Assembly (NCBI GenBank): GCA_003508835.1
Contig: PUFA01000081.1
Span: 2,480,001-2,544,000, forward strand
DNA length: 64,000 bases
Reading direction: 5' to 3'
Origin: Eonycteris spelaea
Lineage: Eukaryota; Chordata; Mammalia; Chiroptera; Pteropodidae
Shown: piece by piece, positions 11,227 through 22,400 of the stretch
Position numbering within the stretch: the first letter of the stretch is position 1
How the letters are laid out: each line of letters begins with the position of its first letter
Position numbers and translations under genes: made by a program
The notes under the pieces: model-generated
Database searches by the model: none
What the model saw: only the letters and a program-made list of their open reading frames with translations
Told to the model about the DNA's origin: nothing

Positions 11227-13623
11227 CAATGCTACATGCTCATTTAACACTTAAGGATTTCTATCCCATTGTTTTCTTAATCGTCAATAACCCATTTTAA
11301 GGAGAAGGAAGCTGAACTGAGTGAGTGAGGTATGTGCCAAAGATGCTTATTAAGCCATTGGTGGGCCAAGGACCCGAAGCCAGCAGATCAGAGAGCTGGT
11401 TTAGAATTCCTTTATTGACTGTTTGCCTCCATGATAAATTATTCTAGATTGCTTTTTATGGTTTCTTAGGTCACTTGTTACCACTATGAAAAGCTAGAGT
11501 AGTCCGCTCACCTGCTGCTTTTCATCTGTCATGACCTAGGAAACCAGGTAACTAGGTTCATTGAAATTTTGTGAAAAGTCAGTGGGTACTGAACAAACTA
11601 TAGGGGATGGGGATTTAGGTTTCTAAGTTGCTTTAAATGACAATTTTCACTCACTGTTATGGATCCTGGTTCTTCATAGATTGGATGTTGTAAAAACCTG
11701 AACTTTAAGGAGAATGTGAGTGAGATTATTGAGGCTTCTGGGAAGCAGTGTTTGTTATCTCAGAGAACTGTCAGGAACCTGCCAGTCTCTCCTACTAGAT
11801 GCGAACTAGAAACTGAACTGCCGGGTGTTCAGTCTGAGGGAAGCCCTCATTTAGATGAAGCCAGGTCCTTGGAAGGCAGAAGGGAAGAGCAGAAAGAAAT
11901 GGTCACTCAAACTCTGCATTGCTGTCTACAGTTCCATCCTTCAGACAGTGCAATTGAGTTCTCTGCAATGTGAGAGGCCTGACGAGTTTCTAAAGGTCTC
12001 AGATCAAGATTCTAAACCTCAGAGGTTGCTCAACAGAGTTAGGTAAGAAGACAGCTGCCACACTCAGACAGAACCCAGGGGGAACCTGTGCCATCCAAAC
12101 CCTGGCAGGAGCATAGGGCTCTGAGCTTCAAGTGAGCCTTACCCCCCGTCTCTTCAGGATTACAAGGTAACTTAGCTCAAAGCAAAGATGACTACTAAGA
12201 GACTTCTTGTAACCAACAGAAGTAGAATGGCTCGAAAGGAGGCGATACAAAGTCAATGTGACAGTCACATCATGTTCGACAAATGTTTCTTGCAGGCGAG
12301 TATGAATAAATTTGAAGTGCAATTCTACAAGGAATCATAACTTGCATTTGTCATGTGCTGCATGCTTCGTATGCATTCTTGTTCAACCCTCTCCATACCT
12401 CTGAGGGGTGAAGGGAAAGGGCCACACATGACCCCAACTTTCGGCCATCCTGGGAAGGGGCAGAGGCACTGACTGTGGTTAGACTGATGTCAGTCTAAAA
12501 ATGGCCCCAGAATATGGAGTCAGGAAGGTAGCCACAGTTCACAGAAACTACTGTTTTCTTACCAGGCCGCTGTTGCTCCAGAAAGGTGGATCTGATGCTG
12601 CCTGAGCCCTGCTTGGCAAAGCTCTAGGAGGCACCCTAAGCAAACCAACCCCCATTTTCTATGGAGTCCCTCAACAGTGCCCTGGCTTCTGAAGCAGGTG
12701 CAACACCTGAACCCCCTACATGTTTTGCTACCCAAGCTCCATTTTGTTGTTTCTATCTCTGATGTGTCACTTCCCCCTCCCAGGCCTCTCCCAGGAAGGA
12801 GTCTGTCCCCTGAATAGAGCCGGCTAACATCCTCTCCCCGTTCTGCTGGCCCTGAGAGGTTCTCTGACTTCCGTTAGAGCACAGCACCCACCAGAGGACT
12901 CTCATAGGAAAGAGGACTTTAGCAAAGGTGTGCGAACAATAGCCCCCATTTACCAAGTATGGTCTATACCAAGGGCCTCCACTCCAGCAGACACCTTGTC
13001 CCCTTTTTAAAGAAACATTTTGTAATTTTACCTTTATTGTCCTTACCTGGAATTCATAGAGAATGTGACCTCTGCCCACATACACTATTTTAAAATAATA
13101 CCCTAATTGTGATATAAAGGAAAAGTTTAAAAATAATAATGAAATGCTCCATATTAAATATATAAACACTTGGCATCACTACACAAATTCTCAAAATGAC
13201 CTCGTACAGAAGCCCCAGCTTTCACTCTGACACTTGCCCCCAGCCAACCCAAAAGATGGCTGCTGTCCTGTAAAGGGCACAACACACCTGGGAGGCAGCC
13301 TTCCCCACCCCTCCATCCTTGCAGCCCTGGCTCTCAGCACTCAGGGCCCTGACTAGCGTGGGCTCCCTCCCAAAAGGAGACTGTGAAGAGCCATTCACAC
13401 TCCAGCCAGAGAAGATAAAGTTATTAATTAATGCTCCTGGAGTTCTTCGGAGTCCACAAATGATGGGCCCATGGGCTGGCAGGTGGGAGTGACCTACACA
13501 GATGCTACTCGTTAGTCCTCAACTGACCCTGATGGACTCAGAGGCTGGTGTAGCAGCTCTTCTGTTCCAGACACCATGCTTGACATCACATGACCACATG
13601 TGAACATGTGCATGCACAAACAA

Positions 13624-13664
13624 CGCACGCACACGCACACGCACACACACACGCACACACACAC
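13624..13664 (+). repeat. Compound (CGCACA)/(CA)n microsatellite
   Basis: Alternating CA with periodic CG interruptions over about 40 bp. Confidence 0.9.
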
Positions 13665-13784
13665 TTGCATGCCCCCATGAAGAACTAGGATTCCTTGAGC
13701 CGCTTTGTACCCACAATGTGGCACAGAGTAGAGGCGCATGTGACTATTTGAGGAATAAAGTGAATTTCACCTTCCTGACCAGCT

Positions 13785-13905
13785 GGGAGACACATGCTGT
13801 TACCTCATTGTTTAGATGAGGAAACAGGTTATTGAGTAACTAGCCTAAAGCAATCAGTCCAAGTTCACCCAGCTAGAGTGCAGCAGAGCCAAGAGTTGTT
13901 CACGC
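13785..13905 (+). repeat. MIR SINE fragment
   Basis: The 'gtttagatgaggaaacagg' block is followed by a 'cacccagctagagtgcagcagagcc' step, the 3' half of MIR. Confidence 0.65.
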
Positions 13906-15849
13906 CACCTCCCTCTGGGCTTGTGGACATGGAGAAAGCCTCCAGGTCCCCTGAGAATTTTGAGCATTTTGAAATGACAGCAACATTGCTCCCCTTGAGG
14001 GGATAATCGATGGGTTAGGGGACTGCTTAACCTATTGTAATTACTCCCAATTACCCTCACAGATGTGGCTCTCAGAGGGCTTTCTCAGCCCTAGGCCAAA
14101 GGAGGGCGAGGGAGGTTCAGAGGCACCCTGCAAGACACTGGCCAAGCAGGGAAACTGAGGCCCAGGGCAGGAGATGGGTGTACACCCAGCCTGCTTTTCC
14201 CCTTCACAGCTGTTGCTGCTTTCCAATTTAGTGTTTTAAAATTTGAAATGGGTTTATTGTCTCAGTTCCCCTTACCTGTGCCAGCTTGGCAGAGACACAG
14301 TTTTGTTGCAGGGAGTACTGTTATTTCAAAACTTGCTATCTGTGATCGCCTCTTCCTTGGAGCCTTCTCTGATCTGAAGCCTCAGCAGGCAATTCTTTTG
14401 TAGATCACAGGACAGTGAAACGTGCACACAGCCCCTGCCAGCTTGTGACCAGTCACCTCCTCAGAACCAAGAACAGAGACAGGGTCATCTTTCTTCCCCA
14501 GCATCTAGCACAGCGTCGGCACATAGGCCTTGGTAAATGGAAGGAATGAATGAATGGATGAGTAAATCAAAGCGACAATGATGACAAAACCGTTTCCCTG
14601 TCCCAAACGGGTAACCAGCAGCAGCAGCATTCTTCTGTTTTGCACAGTAGCACCAAGCAATGCTTTATCAAGGCCTCATCTAAGTCACCAGAACAGGAGG
14701 CCAACTGGATGCCCCCACTAATCCTGGGGGTAAGGGTGGGGAGAGTGGTAGTAAAAGATATGTGTTTGGAAGGCAACTAACCTGGGTTTCAGGTCTTATG
14801 AATCTCCTCACTAATCCTCCCACACAGCTGTATGAAGGAGACAGCAGTAATGGCTTCATGTTCCCAGGAGGAGCTGTGGCTCCGAACAGGGAATGACACC
14901 TCCATCTGCCTTTCTCCAAGGTGCTTTAGTCCTGCCCTCAGTAACCATTCACTTCAGCTATTCAGCAACTGCCCAGAGAAAATCCACTTCATCTCCCACA
15001 ATAAAACAAACACAGCCATCTTTAATACCCACACAATAGTCACCTTCATGACTTTGGCTTGTTCAGGGAAACCCAGGAACTACAAGAAAAGGGACAAGGA
15101 TAAAGATCTCTCCCCACTTGGTCTTGCAGACTGTGAAAGGCGGGGCCCAGTTGCTCTAAAAGTGCTGTCAACAGCACTGCCCTAACCCAGCCTGGCACAG
15201 TGCCCCTGGGAAGGAACTGACAGGGGCTGTTGAGGCAGCTCCCTGCTCACTGCCCAGAGAGGTGTCCAGGCTCCACTACTCAAATTGCAAGCTACAATGA
15301 CTAGGCAACTTTTCTTTATGCACAACAAAAGCAGACCTGGCCGGGCTTAGCTGGGCTCCTTACTGGTGCTCACCTTTAGAAGTTCCAGGGCTCTCCAACC
15401 CCAGGCCTTCTGGGGTGACTTGGAGGGTCACCCACCCAGTCTGGTCCTAGGATTGACCAAGGACACACATTGTTGACTAGAAAAAAAGCCCTCTCTCCTA
15501 GGAGAACAGTGTCGGCTGGAGGAAGCACAGTATTGTTTGTTAGAATATAAATACAAAAGCAATGCAAATGTCCAGTCAAAGGGGAACAGTGGTTGACCTG
15601 TCTCGGAGCCAGTAATAACCCTGGGGGAGAAAAGCACATAGACTCTGGGAAAGGATTTCAGATGCACAGCAATGTAAGCAAAAGCAAAAGCAAGACATGC
15701 AGAGGGTTCATGACCTTATTTCAAGTATTTATGTTTATAAATAGAAAAGGAGAAAAAAAGACTGGAAGGGAATAACCAAAAAGTTGCCCATCGTGATCTC
15801 TGGATGGTGGGGTTATGGGGAATTGAAACTTTCTTCTTTGTGTGTGTAT

Positions 15850-16180
15850 CAGCCAGCATCCAACCAGAGAAGCAGAACCCGTAGGAGATGAATATTAAGA
15901 AATTTGTTGCAAAGAATTGGGAGCTAGCTAGGCAAGTTGGAACCTGCAGGGCAGCCCATTAGGAAGGGAAGGCTGGGCTCTCAGCATAGGCAAAATCGCT
16001 TTTCTTCAGGCTTTCGGTGAACTGAATCAGGTCCAAGCAGGATATCTAGAATAATCTCCTTCACCTAAAATCGATTACGACTTAAACCACATTTACATGA
16101 TATCTTCACAACAACACCTAAATTAGTGTTTCATTGAATAACTGGGGACTCTAGCCTAGCCGAATTGACACGTAAAATGA
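15850..16180 (+). repeat. Old interspersed repeat, family uncertain
   Basis: It begins 'catccaaccagagaagcagaaccc' and ends 'gaattgacacgtaaaatgaaccatc'. Both are signatures of a widespread mammalian interspersed repeat whose family name I am not sure of. The middle is degraded. Confidence 0.5.
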
Positions 16181-16261
16181 ACCATCTTAGTATTTCTGTT
16201 AAATTTCCAAATTTTCTGCAAGGAATATGTGTTACCTATATTATTATTTCTAAGTATTAAG

Positions 16262-17553
16262 TGACAAAACCACCATGAGATGCCACTTTGCATCTACTTT
16301 TTACCACTACTATGATGATTAAAATAAAAAAGACAGATGATAACAAGTATTGACAAGGATGTAGAGAAATTGGAGCCCTCATCCACTGCTGGTGAAATGT
16401 AAAATTGTGTAGCCACTTTGGAAAACAGTTTGATGGTTTCTCAAACAGTTAAACATGCAATTGCAATATGATCCAAAAACTCCACTCCTAGGTGTATACC
16501 CAAGAGAATTGGAAATATATTTCCACATACAATTTTTACATCAACATTCAAATCGGCATTATTCATAACAGCAAAAAAGTGGAAACAACAAAAGCCCATC
16601 AACCAACCCATAAATAGATAAACAAAATATGGTATATCCACACAATAAAAATGACCATCAATAAAAGAAATAAAGTACTTTGAAAATTAATAAACGGAAA
16701 CTTCATCTAAAATGGAGTGAGGAAACTAGAGAACTCTCGCATATGTTGCTCAACTGACCCCAATAAAAAGAGATGTAGCTTGCATGTCCGACAGGAAGTG
16801 ACACTACTTCCTCCTTGCCCAGTTACAGCTCGGCCAATGAGAAGCTGCCATAATTCAGCCTATGAAAAGTCACTATACTTTGAATTTCCAGTGTCCTTCA
16901 ATGAACTCTTCATTTACAACAGCCCTGCCAAATCCATAAAGAGTTAGTTCTTGAAAGAGCAATTCGGGGATCGTTTCATAAACTACATAAATGTCTAACT
17001 AATGTATACTTGAAACTAATAAAATACAATTTTAAAAAAATTACTGTGATAGTAAAAAAAAAGAGAGGGAGCAGTTTTCTCTTTGTTTCCCTGGATTTGC
17101 ACATTGCCTGTCATTGAACCACATGTCCCAAATTGCCATTCTTTGTTTTTCCAAAATAAATCCCTTTTTTTTCCTGGAGAAATAGCTGGCTATTTGTCAA
17201 AGGTCAACAGTACTGATAAATGCTACAACATGGATGAGCCTTGAAAATATTATGCTAAGTGAAAGGAGTCAGTCACAAAGACCACATATTATATGATTCC
17301 ATTTATATGAAATATCCAGAATAGGTAAACACATAGAGATAGAAAGGAGTTTAGAGGCAGCTTAGGCCTTGTGAGGAGAGAGGAAAATCGAGAATGACTG
17401 TTAATGGGTACAAGTTTCTTTGGGGGGTGGGTGATGAAAATGTTCCCAAATTAGATAATGGTAATGACTGCACAATTCTATGAATATACCAAAAATCAAT
17501 GAATTGTACACTTTAAAATGGATGGTATCTATATCTTAATAAGGCTACAATTT
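16262..17553 (+). mobile_element. 5'-truncated L1, interrupted by a nested insertion
   Basis: 16262-16679 reads as the end of L1 ORF2 (landmarks 'ccatgagatgccac', 'ctcatccactgctggtgaaatgtaaaa', 'ggtgtatacccaagagaa', 'ttattcataacagc'). 17210-17553 continues it ('tactgataaatgctacaacatgg', 'attatatgattccatttatatgaaat', then the 3'UTR ending near 'gaattgtacactttaaaatgg'). Many stops and substitutions; the element is dead. Confidence 0.85.
16680..17209. mobile_element. 530-bp insertion inside L1 with GTACT target duplication
   Basis: L1 continuity breaks after GTACT (16675-16679) and resumes at a second GTACT (17210-17214). The insert starts TTGAAAATTAATAAAC and ends AAAGGTCAACA. It contains an AATAAA near its right end (about 17155). 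In its middle lies a stretch like an L1 3'UTR end ('acataaatgtctaactaatgtatacttgaaactaat'). A 5-bp duplication and a CA end suggest a solo LTR, possibly itself interrupted. The family is not identified. Confidence 0.55.
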
Positions 17554-18234
17554 TTTAAAAAGCAATGGATGGGAAAGGAAGGAGGAAAGAGAGCCACATG
17601 TACCTGGGTGAGCTGCCTCCCAGCAAAGTTGAGGAACTAGTGAGTTATCTCCTGGTCTCCAGGTTTCCTTTCCCTGCATTCACCTCCCTCTTATGTGGCT
17701 CTCATCCAGTTCTGAGGCCCTCAGAGTCACCTGAAAAAGCCACCTGCAAAACTCATCTCAGAATTCTTTCTTCTCATTGATCTTCCCTTTGCTTATGGCT
17801 GTGGGGATCCAATACCTTGCACAGGCTACATACCACTGCTAAGAGTTTATAGTCATGTGAAAATGACAGCAGCCTTTGGCCCTGCTAAACTCATGTGAAT
17901 TTGCTTCGCTAGGATAGAGAGTTGACCCACAGGATTCTGACCAGACACAGCGGGCCTGGCACAAAAGGAGAAGGCAAGCTCTGCGTTATGAGAATGAGCC
18001 CATTTTATAGATGTGCGGAAAGTGAGGCCCGGCAAAGGGCAGGGATCTCAGATCCCCTCTCTCTATCCGCTTTCCCCAGCACATGCTGGGACCTCTCTAG
18101 ATAGAGGCGAAGGCAACTGAGTTGCAGAAACAGACTTTCTGTAGAGCTCTTGCCAAATATATATCAAGAGCTTTAGAAAGATTGCCATCCTCCGACCTAG
18201 TAGTTTCCCATTTAAAGCTAATGTTCAGAAACAT
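17554..18234. other. Intergenic, mostly unassigned
   Basis: A short MIR-like piece lies near 17985-18040 ('cccattttatagatgtgcggaaagtgaggcc'). I see nothing else. Confidence 0.6.
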
Positions 18235-18470
18235 GGTTATCAGATGGGAAAGGGGTAGGGTGAATGAAAGATGAAGGGATTAAAAAGTACGAATTGGTAG
18301 TTACAAAATGTCACGGTGATATAAAGTATATGGAATATATTTAATAATATTGTAACAACTGTGTATAGTATCAGGTGGATACTAGACATGGAGAGATCAC
18401 TTTGTAAGTTATATAAATGTCTAATACTAAGCTATATTGAGCAATGTACCTCCACTCCCCCTCTCCAGCC
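18235..18470 (+). repeat. L1 3'UTR fragment
   Basis: It shows the laurasiatherian-type L1 tail order: 'aggggtagggtgaatgaa', 'tacaaaatgtcacggtgatat', 'aataatattgtaacaactgtgtat', 'tggatactagac' and 'gatcactttgtaagttatataaatgtctaa'. Confidence 0.75.
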
Positions 18471-18799
18471 TCTGACCCTTAACCCTATTTTGTTTCTTCA
18501 TAACAATTATAATGAACTGATATTTGTCAAACCAACAGATGATTTTAACAGTGGTCCTCTTTAGATGGGATTACCCATGATATTAGTTTACTCTAAAATT
18601 TTCTATACCTTCCAGATTTTTACAGGAGGATGTTTTACTTTTATATTTGGGGGAGGGGCAGTGTGTTTTAAAAAACAAAAATCAACTCAAGGAAAATCAT
18701 TTTCTCTGAGTCAGTTAAACTGTATGTGATCTCACTTTCCTAGGGACAACATTATCCAAAAAAATCCCCCAAAAATACTCCGAAGGAAATTTCAGGCAT

Positions 18800-19295
18800 T
18801 GAGAGATGGATTTATTAAAATTCAATTAATCAACCTACAAGTCATACAGAGTGGCCACAAGCGGGCCCTCCACGAGGCACCGGTGGGCACAGGGCTGGAC
18901 ATACACTCGCACGAGAATCATTCCAAGTTCCACAGGCCATAAGCCCTGGATGCAAGTCAAAGAAAGTGCCCTGAGGACCCAGTCTGGGATGTTGGCTCCA
19001 CTGCAAGCCCTGTGCTGGCTTGGGGCCCCCAGCGCCAGCCCAAGCATGCCCCAGGAGCACACACGTAGGCTGGCCCTGCCAAAGCGATGCCCAGCGCTGT
19101 CACTCAGGGACGCAGCTGCTCGAACTCCGTTCATGCTTCACCGGTGCCTGCTCCATGGATGTGCAGGAGCACATCAGGGAAGCTCTGCCCTGGGTGTGAG
19201 GAGCACCCCCCCTCCATGAGCACCCACCGCCTGGAGGCTTTCTCCCAACCCAAAAACATCCAGGGCAGCAGCCTGGCTTATGAAACACAGGAGCT
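18800..19295 (-). other. GC-rich block ending in AATAAA, possible decayed retrocopy
   Basis: Between AT-rich flanks lies about 450 bp of GC-rich sequence. Read on the minus strand, it has open but mutually inconsistent frames (18835-19134 and 18842-19060) and then an AATAAA (rc of 18815-18820) about 20 nt past a stop codon. This looks like the 3' end of an mRNA copied into the genome and then decayed. I recognise no protein and see no poly(A) tail or duplicated flanks. It could equally be a chance GC-rich segment. Confidence 0.3.
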
Positions 19296-21010
19296 GCTTA
19301 TATAACCATGAGAAATCAAGAGAAAAAGTCCGTTCATAAAGATGCTCTCCTGCACACAATCTCAGCCATTTTTTTTTCAAGATGGAATTTTGGTTTTGCT
19401 TTTTTTTTGGATTATAAAAATCAACAATATTCACTGGCACTAAATTCCAACAAAAGAGAAATGCGTAACATAGAAATTGGAAGTCCCCCTCAGTACCACC
19501 CTCCAGAGTCTCCCACAGCTTGCTTGGATCATGTGCTAGCAGCCTTTCTGCTTTGCCTGTACAAACTTACAAACATGCACATACACGGGAACACATGCAC
19601 ACATGCACACACCTGCTTTTATTATTTTTGACAGAAATAGGGTCACATTACCTACTGTTTTATACTCTTGCTTTTACTCCATTAACAACGTATTGCATCT
19701 TCCCACCACACCCTGTACTTTTCATTCTTTACCTGCTGCACCCCACTCAGCCTTATGGGGCACTCAGCAAGGCATTGAACTCAGGCCCTAAGAGTCTCCC
19801 CAGTATTTTCCTCTAGAGAGTTCTCAGAACACGAAACAGGACTGCCTGAGGGTCCTCTTAGAAATGCAGTGTCCTAGGCCCCACCCTGGATATTCTGGTT
19901 CAGAAGGTTAGATGTAGTGCCCAGGGATCTCTGTATTTAATAACTGCTCAGGTAGTTCTTGTGACTTAGCTAGAGGACGGTTATATCTGATTATTGGAAC
20001 CCACTGAGTTATTGTAACCACTGAGTTACATTTCCCCAAAGGCCCATCCAATTTCTGTTCCCAAGAGTAAGCCCATTTCTGGGGAGGTTTCGTCTTCACA
20101 CTGATCAGGTAAAATAATTGCTCAGGCCCCCACCACTCCCTGCCCTTGCTGTCATAGACATGTTTGCAGGTGGAGCTACCCCGAGGATCAGCTCCCGGAC
20201 ACAGAGGTCCTAGTTGAAGGGCATGAGCATTGTGGGGGACTTCGTGTCCAAGGGTCCAGCTGGATGCCCAGGGCTGAACAGCGAGAGGCTGGACCTTGGC
20301 TCTGCCCTGTGCCTGAAGCCAAGGTATACAGGCTTTGCAGGAGGTCAAGAAGGTGCTTGCTGCGGGTGATGCCAGCCTATCCTCTCCAGGGTACAGCAAG
20401 ACACATGGGAAATAGCATGAGGGATCTGTGAGTGTATGTGTGCACCAGCGTATGTAACGGCTCCAGTAACCTGGGCTTCCTCACGCCTGGCCCAAGTGCA
20501 GCCATCTCTGGACCCTGAAGCAGAGGCAGGTAATGCCTGGCCTGCACTGCCAGCCTCCCGTACTGATGGCCTCTGCGCAGCACTGCTCGTCAGTCCAGGC
20601 ATTTCCTTTTGAAATGTAACTCAGAATTCTACTGCTCTACATGACACTCTGGGCAGCCATTGCAATCCATCAGCACTGTCACAGTGACCAAAAGCCACCC
20701 CCAGCAAGCACCCCAATAACAGGACTAGGTTGTCTGTCACCCCTTTGGCCCTCCTATTTCCCACTCAAGTCTCTTCTGGTTATCCTAGAGGTACCTTGGG
20801 AGCCAGCTGTGGAGACTCTCATATGGGGACTTGCACTGTCCTGGCTCCCGAATATTCCCTTTTCCCCAGGCACTGCATGAGTCCTGGGGACAGCTCAGAC
20901 TCCAGCACGTGGCTCTGCTCTCGGGCCGCTGTGGTGCCTGATGCTGGCAGCACAACATCTGTGCCACTTTCTACCCTCCAACACAGCGCCTTTGTGTCCC
21001 AGCTCCTGGA
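19296..21010. other. Intergenic
   Basis: A MER5-like DNA-transposon remnant lies at about 19815-19975 and a CA-rich patch at 19570-19612. The rest is unassigned. The 163-codon minus-strand frame at 19908-20399 overlaps the MER5-like repeat and shows no recognisable domain. Confidence 0.6.
19815..19975. repeat. hAT/Charlie MER5-like DNA transposon remnant
   Basis: The blocks 'tcttagaaatgcagtgtcctaggccccaccc', 'attctggttcagaaggtta' and 'taactgctcaggtagttcttgtg' follow the MER5 group layout. Confidence 0.6.
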
Positions 21011-21013
21011 AAG

Positions 21014-21407
21014 ATGATGTCGACATAAAAAAACGTGCAGACTTGTAGATAATTTTTATGAGAGTTCATCTGAGCCAAACTGACAGTGTATGCTGGGAGC
21101 AAGATCTCAAATGTTCTGCAGAATAATAGTTTGCAGCTTCTTTCATGGATTTTAAATGAAGGAGGAGAGGGAAGGAAGATTGGAGAAAGCAAGGTGGGGA
21201 TTAGATTACAGAATAGTTAAAAAAGATTATGAACTCTCTTGAGAGTTAATACCCCCATTGAGGGATATTCTGCTATTTCGAAGGTGTGTTAACCTAGATG
21301 CACAAGAACAATGGGCAGGGCCGGCTTAAAACCTTTCACTACAGAAATCATAGGCCTGGGGCATGACTACCCACCAAGACCTTCCCAGTTAGGAATTTAT
21401 AATCAGA
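21014..21407 (+). repeat. LTR-like repeat, copy 1
   Basis: Paired with 21772-22171: the same blocks occur in the same order ('aatttttat...gagcc aaactgaca', 'tttgcagcttctttcatggattt', 'ggtgtgttaacctagatgcacaagaa', 'cataggcctggggca', 'cccagttaggaatttat'). By eye the two copies agree at roughly three quarters of positions. Probably LTR-derived; family not identified. Confidence 0.65.
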
Positions 21408-21771
21408 TCACTCTGTGAGGTTCCTTTCCATAGAATTCCCCCTTTTTTTTTCCCACTGCTGGAATGGAGGGCACGGGTCTGAGCAGTCAGATGCCCTCCC
21501 TGAGGTCCCGGATGCCCTCTCTCCTTGGGTGCAGCCCTGGCAGTTGCTGGCTATGTGACTTCAGGCAAATCATGTAACATATTTTCATTCTACAGGCATC
21601 TTTCGAGGTCCTACTATGTATGAGACACAGTTGTAGTCCCCGGAGGTAAAGCCAGCCAGGGACAAGAGAACACACCCCTCTCTCCTGGAGCTGACGTAAA
21701 GAATGCGGATTGGAGGAGAACACTGCGGAAGCTCAGAGAGGTGGTATGATGGGAAGGAGGGGCTGCTCTAG

Positions 21772-22171
21772 ATTGTTGACTTACGAAATGTCCAAACCTG
21801 TAGAGAATTTTTATAAGGTTTATTTGAGCCCAAACTGACAATAACTGCCGGGAATCAGTATCTCAAATACTTCAGAGAGAGGCAGTTTGCAGTTTCTTTT
21901 ACGGATTTGAAATTAAGGAGAAAACTCAAGAAAGATTATGTTAAGGCGGGAGAAAGCAAGGCAGGGATTGGATTACAGGATAGTTAAGATTATGTGCTCT
22001 CTTGAGGGTTAATCCCTCTTGAGAGGTATTACTTCTGGCATTTCAAAGGTGTGTTAACCTAGATGCACAAGAGCAGTAGACTGGGCTGGCTGAAAACCTT
22101 TCCCTAAAGACGTTACAGGCCTGGGGCAGGACTGCCCACCCTGACCTGCCCAGTCAGAAATTTATGATATG
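21772..22171 (+). repeat. LTR-like repeat, copy 2
   Basis: Direct repeat of 21014-21407, with small indels. Between the copies lie about 360 bp holding a minus-strand MIR piece (near 21530-21590) and an L2-like piece (near 21590-21720), not proviral sequence. Two independent insertions, or a local duplication, therefore fit better than the two LTRs of one provirus. Confidence 0.65.
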
Positions 22172-22189
22172 ACAGCACCCCTTTTTCAT

Positions 22190-22400
22190 CCATAAGATCC
22201 AGGCAATTTGAAGAGTTCAAGAAGGGCATTACTGGCACAGAGATCAGCCCATGCAAAAGCCTCTAGGTGGAGTGAGTTTAGTGTTTTTAAAAGAAAGCAA
22301 GAGGCCAATGTGGCTGAAATTGGGTGAGGAAACGGGACATGCGTGGAGGGAAATGAGAGAGAGGTTTGAGGTCAGGGGGCAGAGCATGCTATAATGGAGG
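22190..22400 (+). repeat. L2-like LINE remnant
   Basis: Contains 'catgcaaaagcctctaggtggag' and 'aagaggccaatgtggctgaaatt', steps typical of L2 3' regions. Confidence 0.5.

Larger units (their letters stand above)
10646..16260. other. DCP1A-TKT intergenic region, left part
   Basis: No gene is recognised. It holds a (CAT)n tract at 11206-11226, a CA-rich microsatellite at 13624-13664, a MIR piece at about 13785-13905, an L2/MIR 3' tail near 14490-14560 and part of an old interspersed repeat at 15850-16180. The minus-strand open frame at 12753-13169 (138 codons) has no similarity I recognise and no transcript features. Confidence 0.7.

Noticed and set aside
12753..13169. 138-codon minus-strand frame
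   Set aside because: No similarity recognised, mixed composition and no transcript features; taken as chance.
13624..13664. Repeat array resembling CRISPR-style periodicity
   Set aside because: It is a simple CA/CGCACA microsatellite without spacers, in a mammalian genome.
21014..22171. A provirus with two LTRs
   Set aside because: The 360 bp between the copies is MIR- and L2-like and far too short for an internal region.
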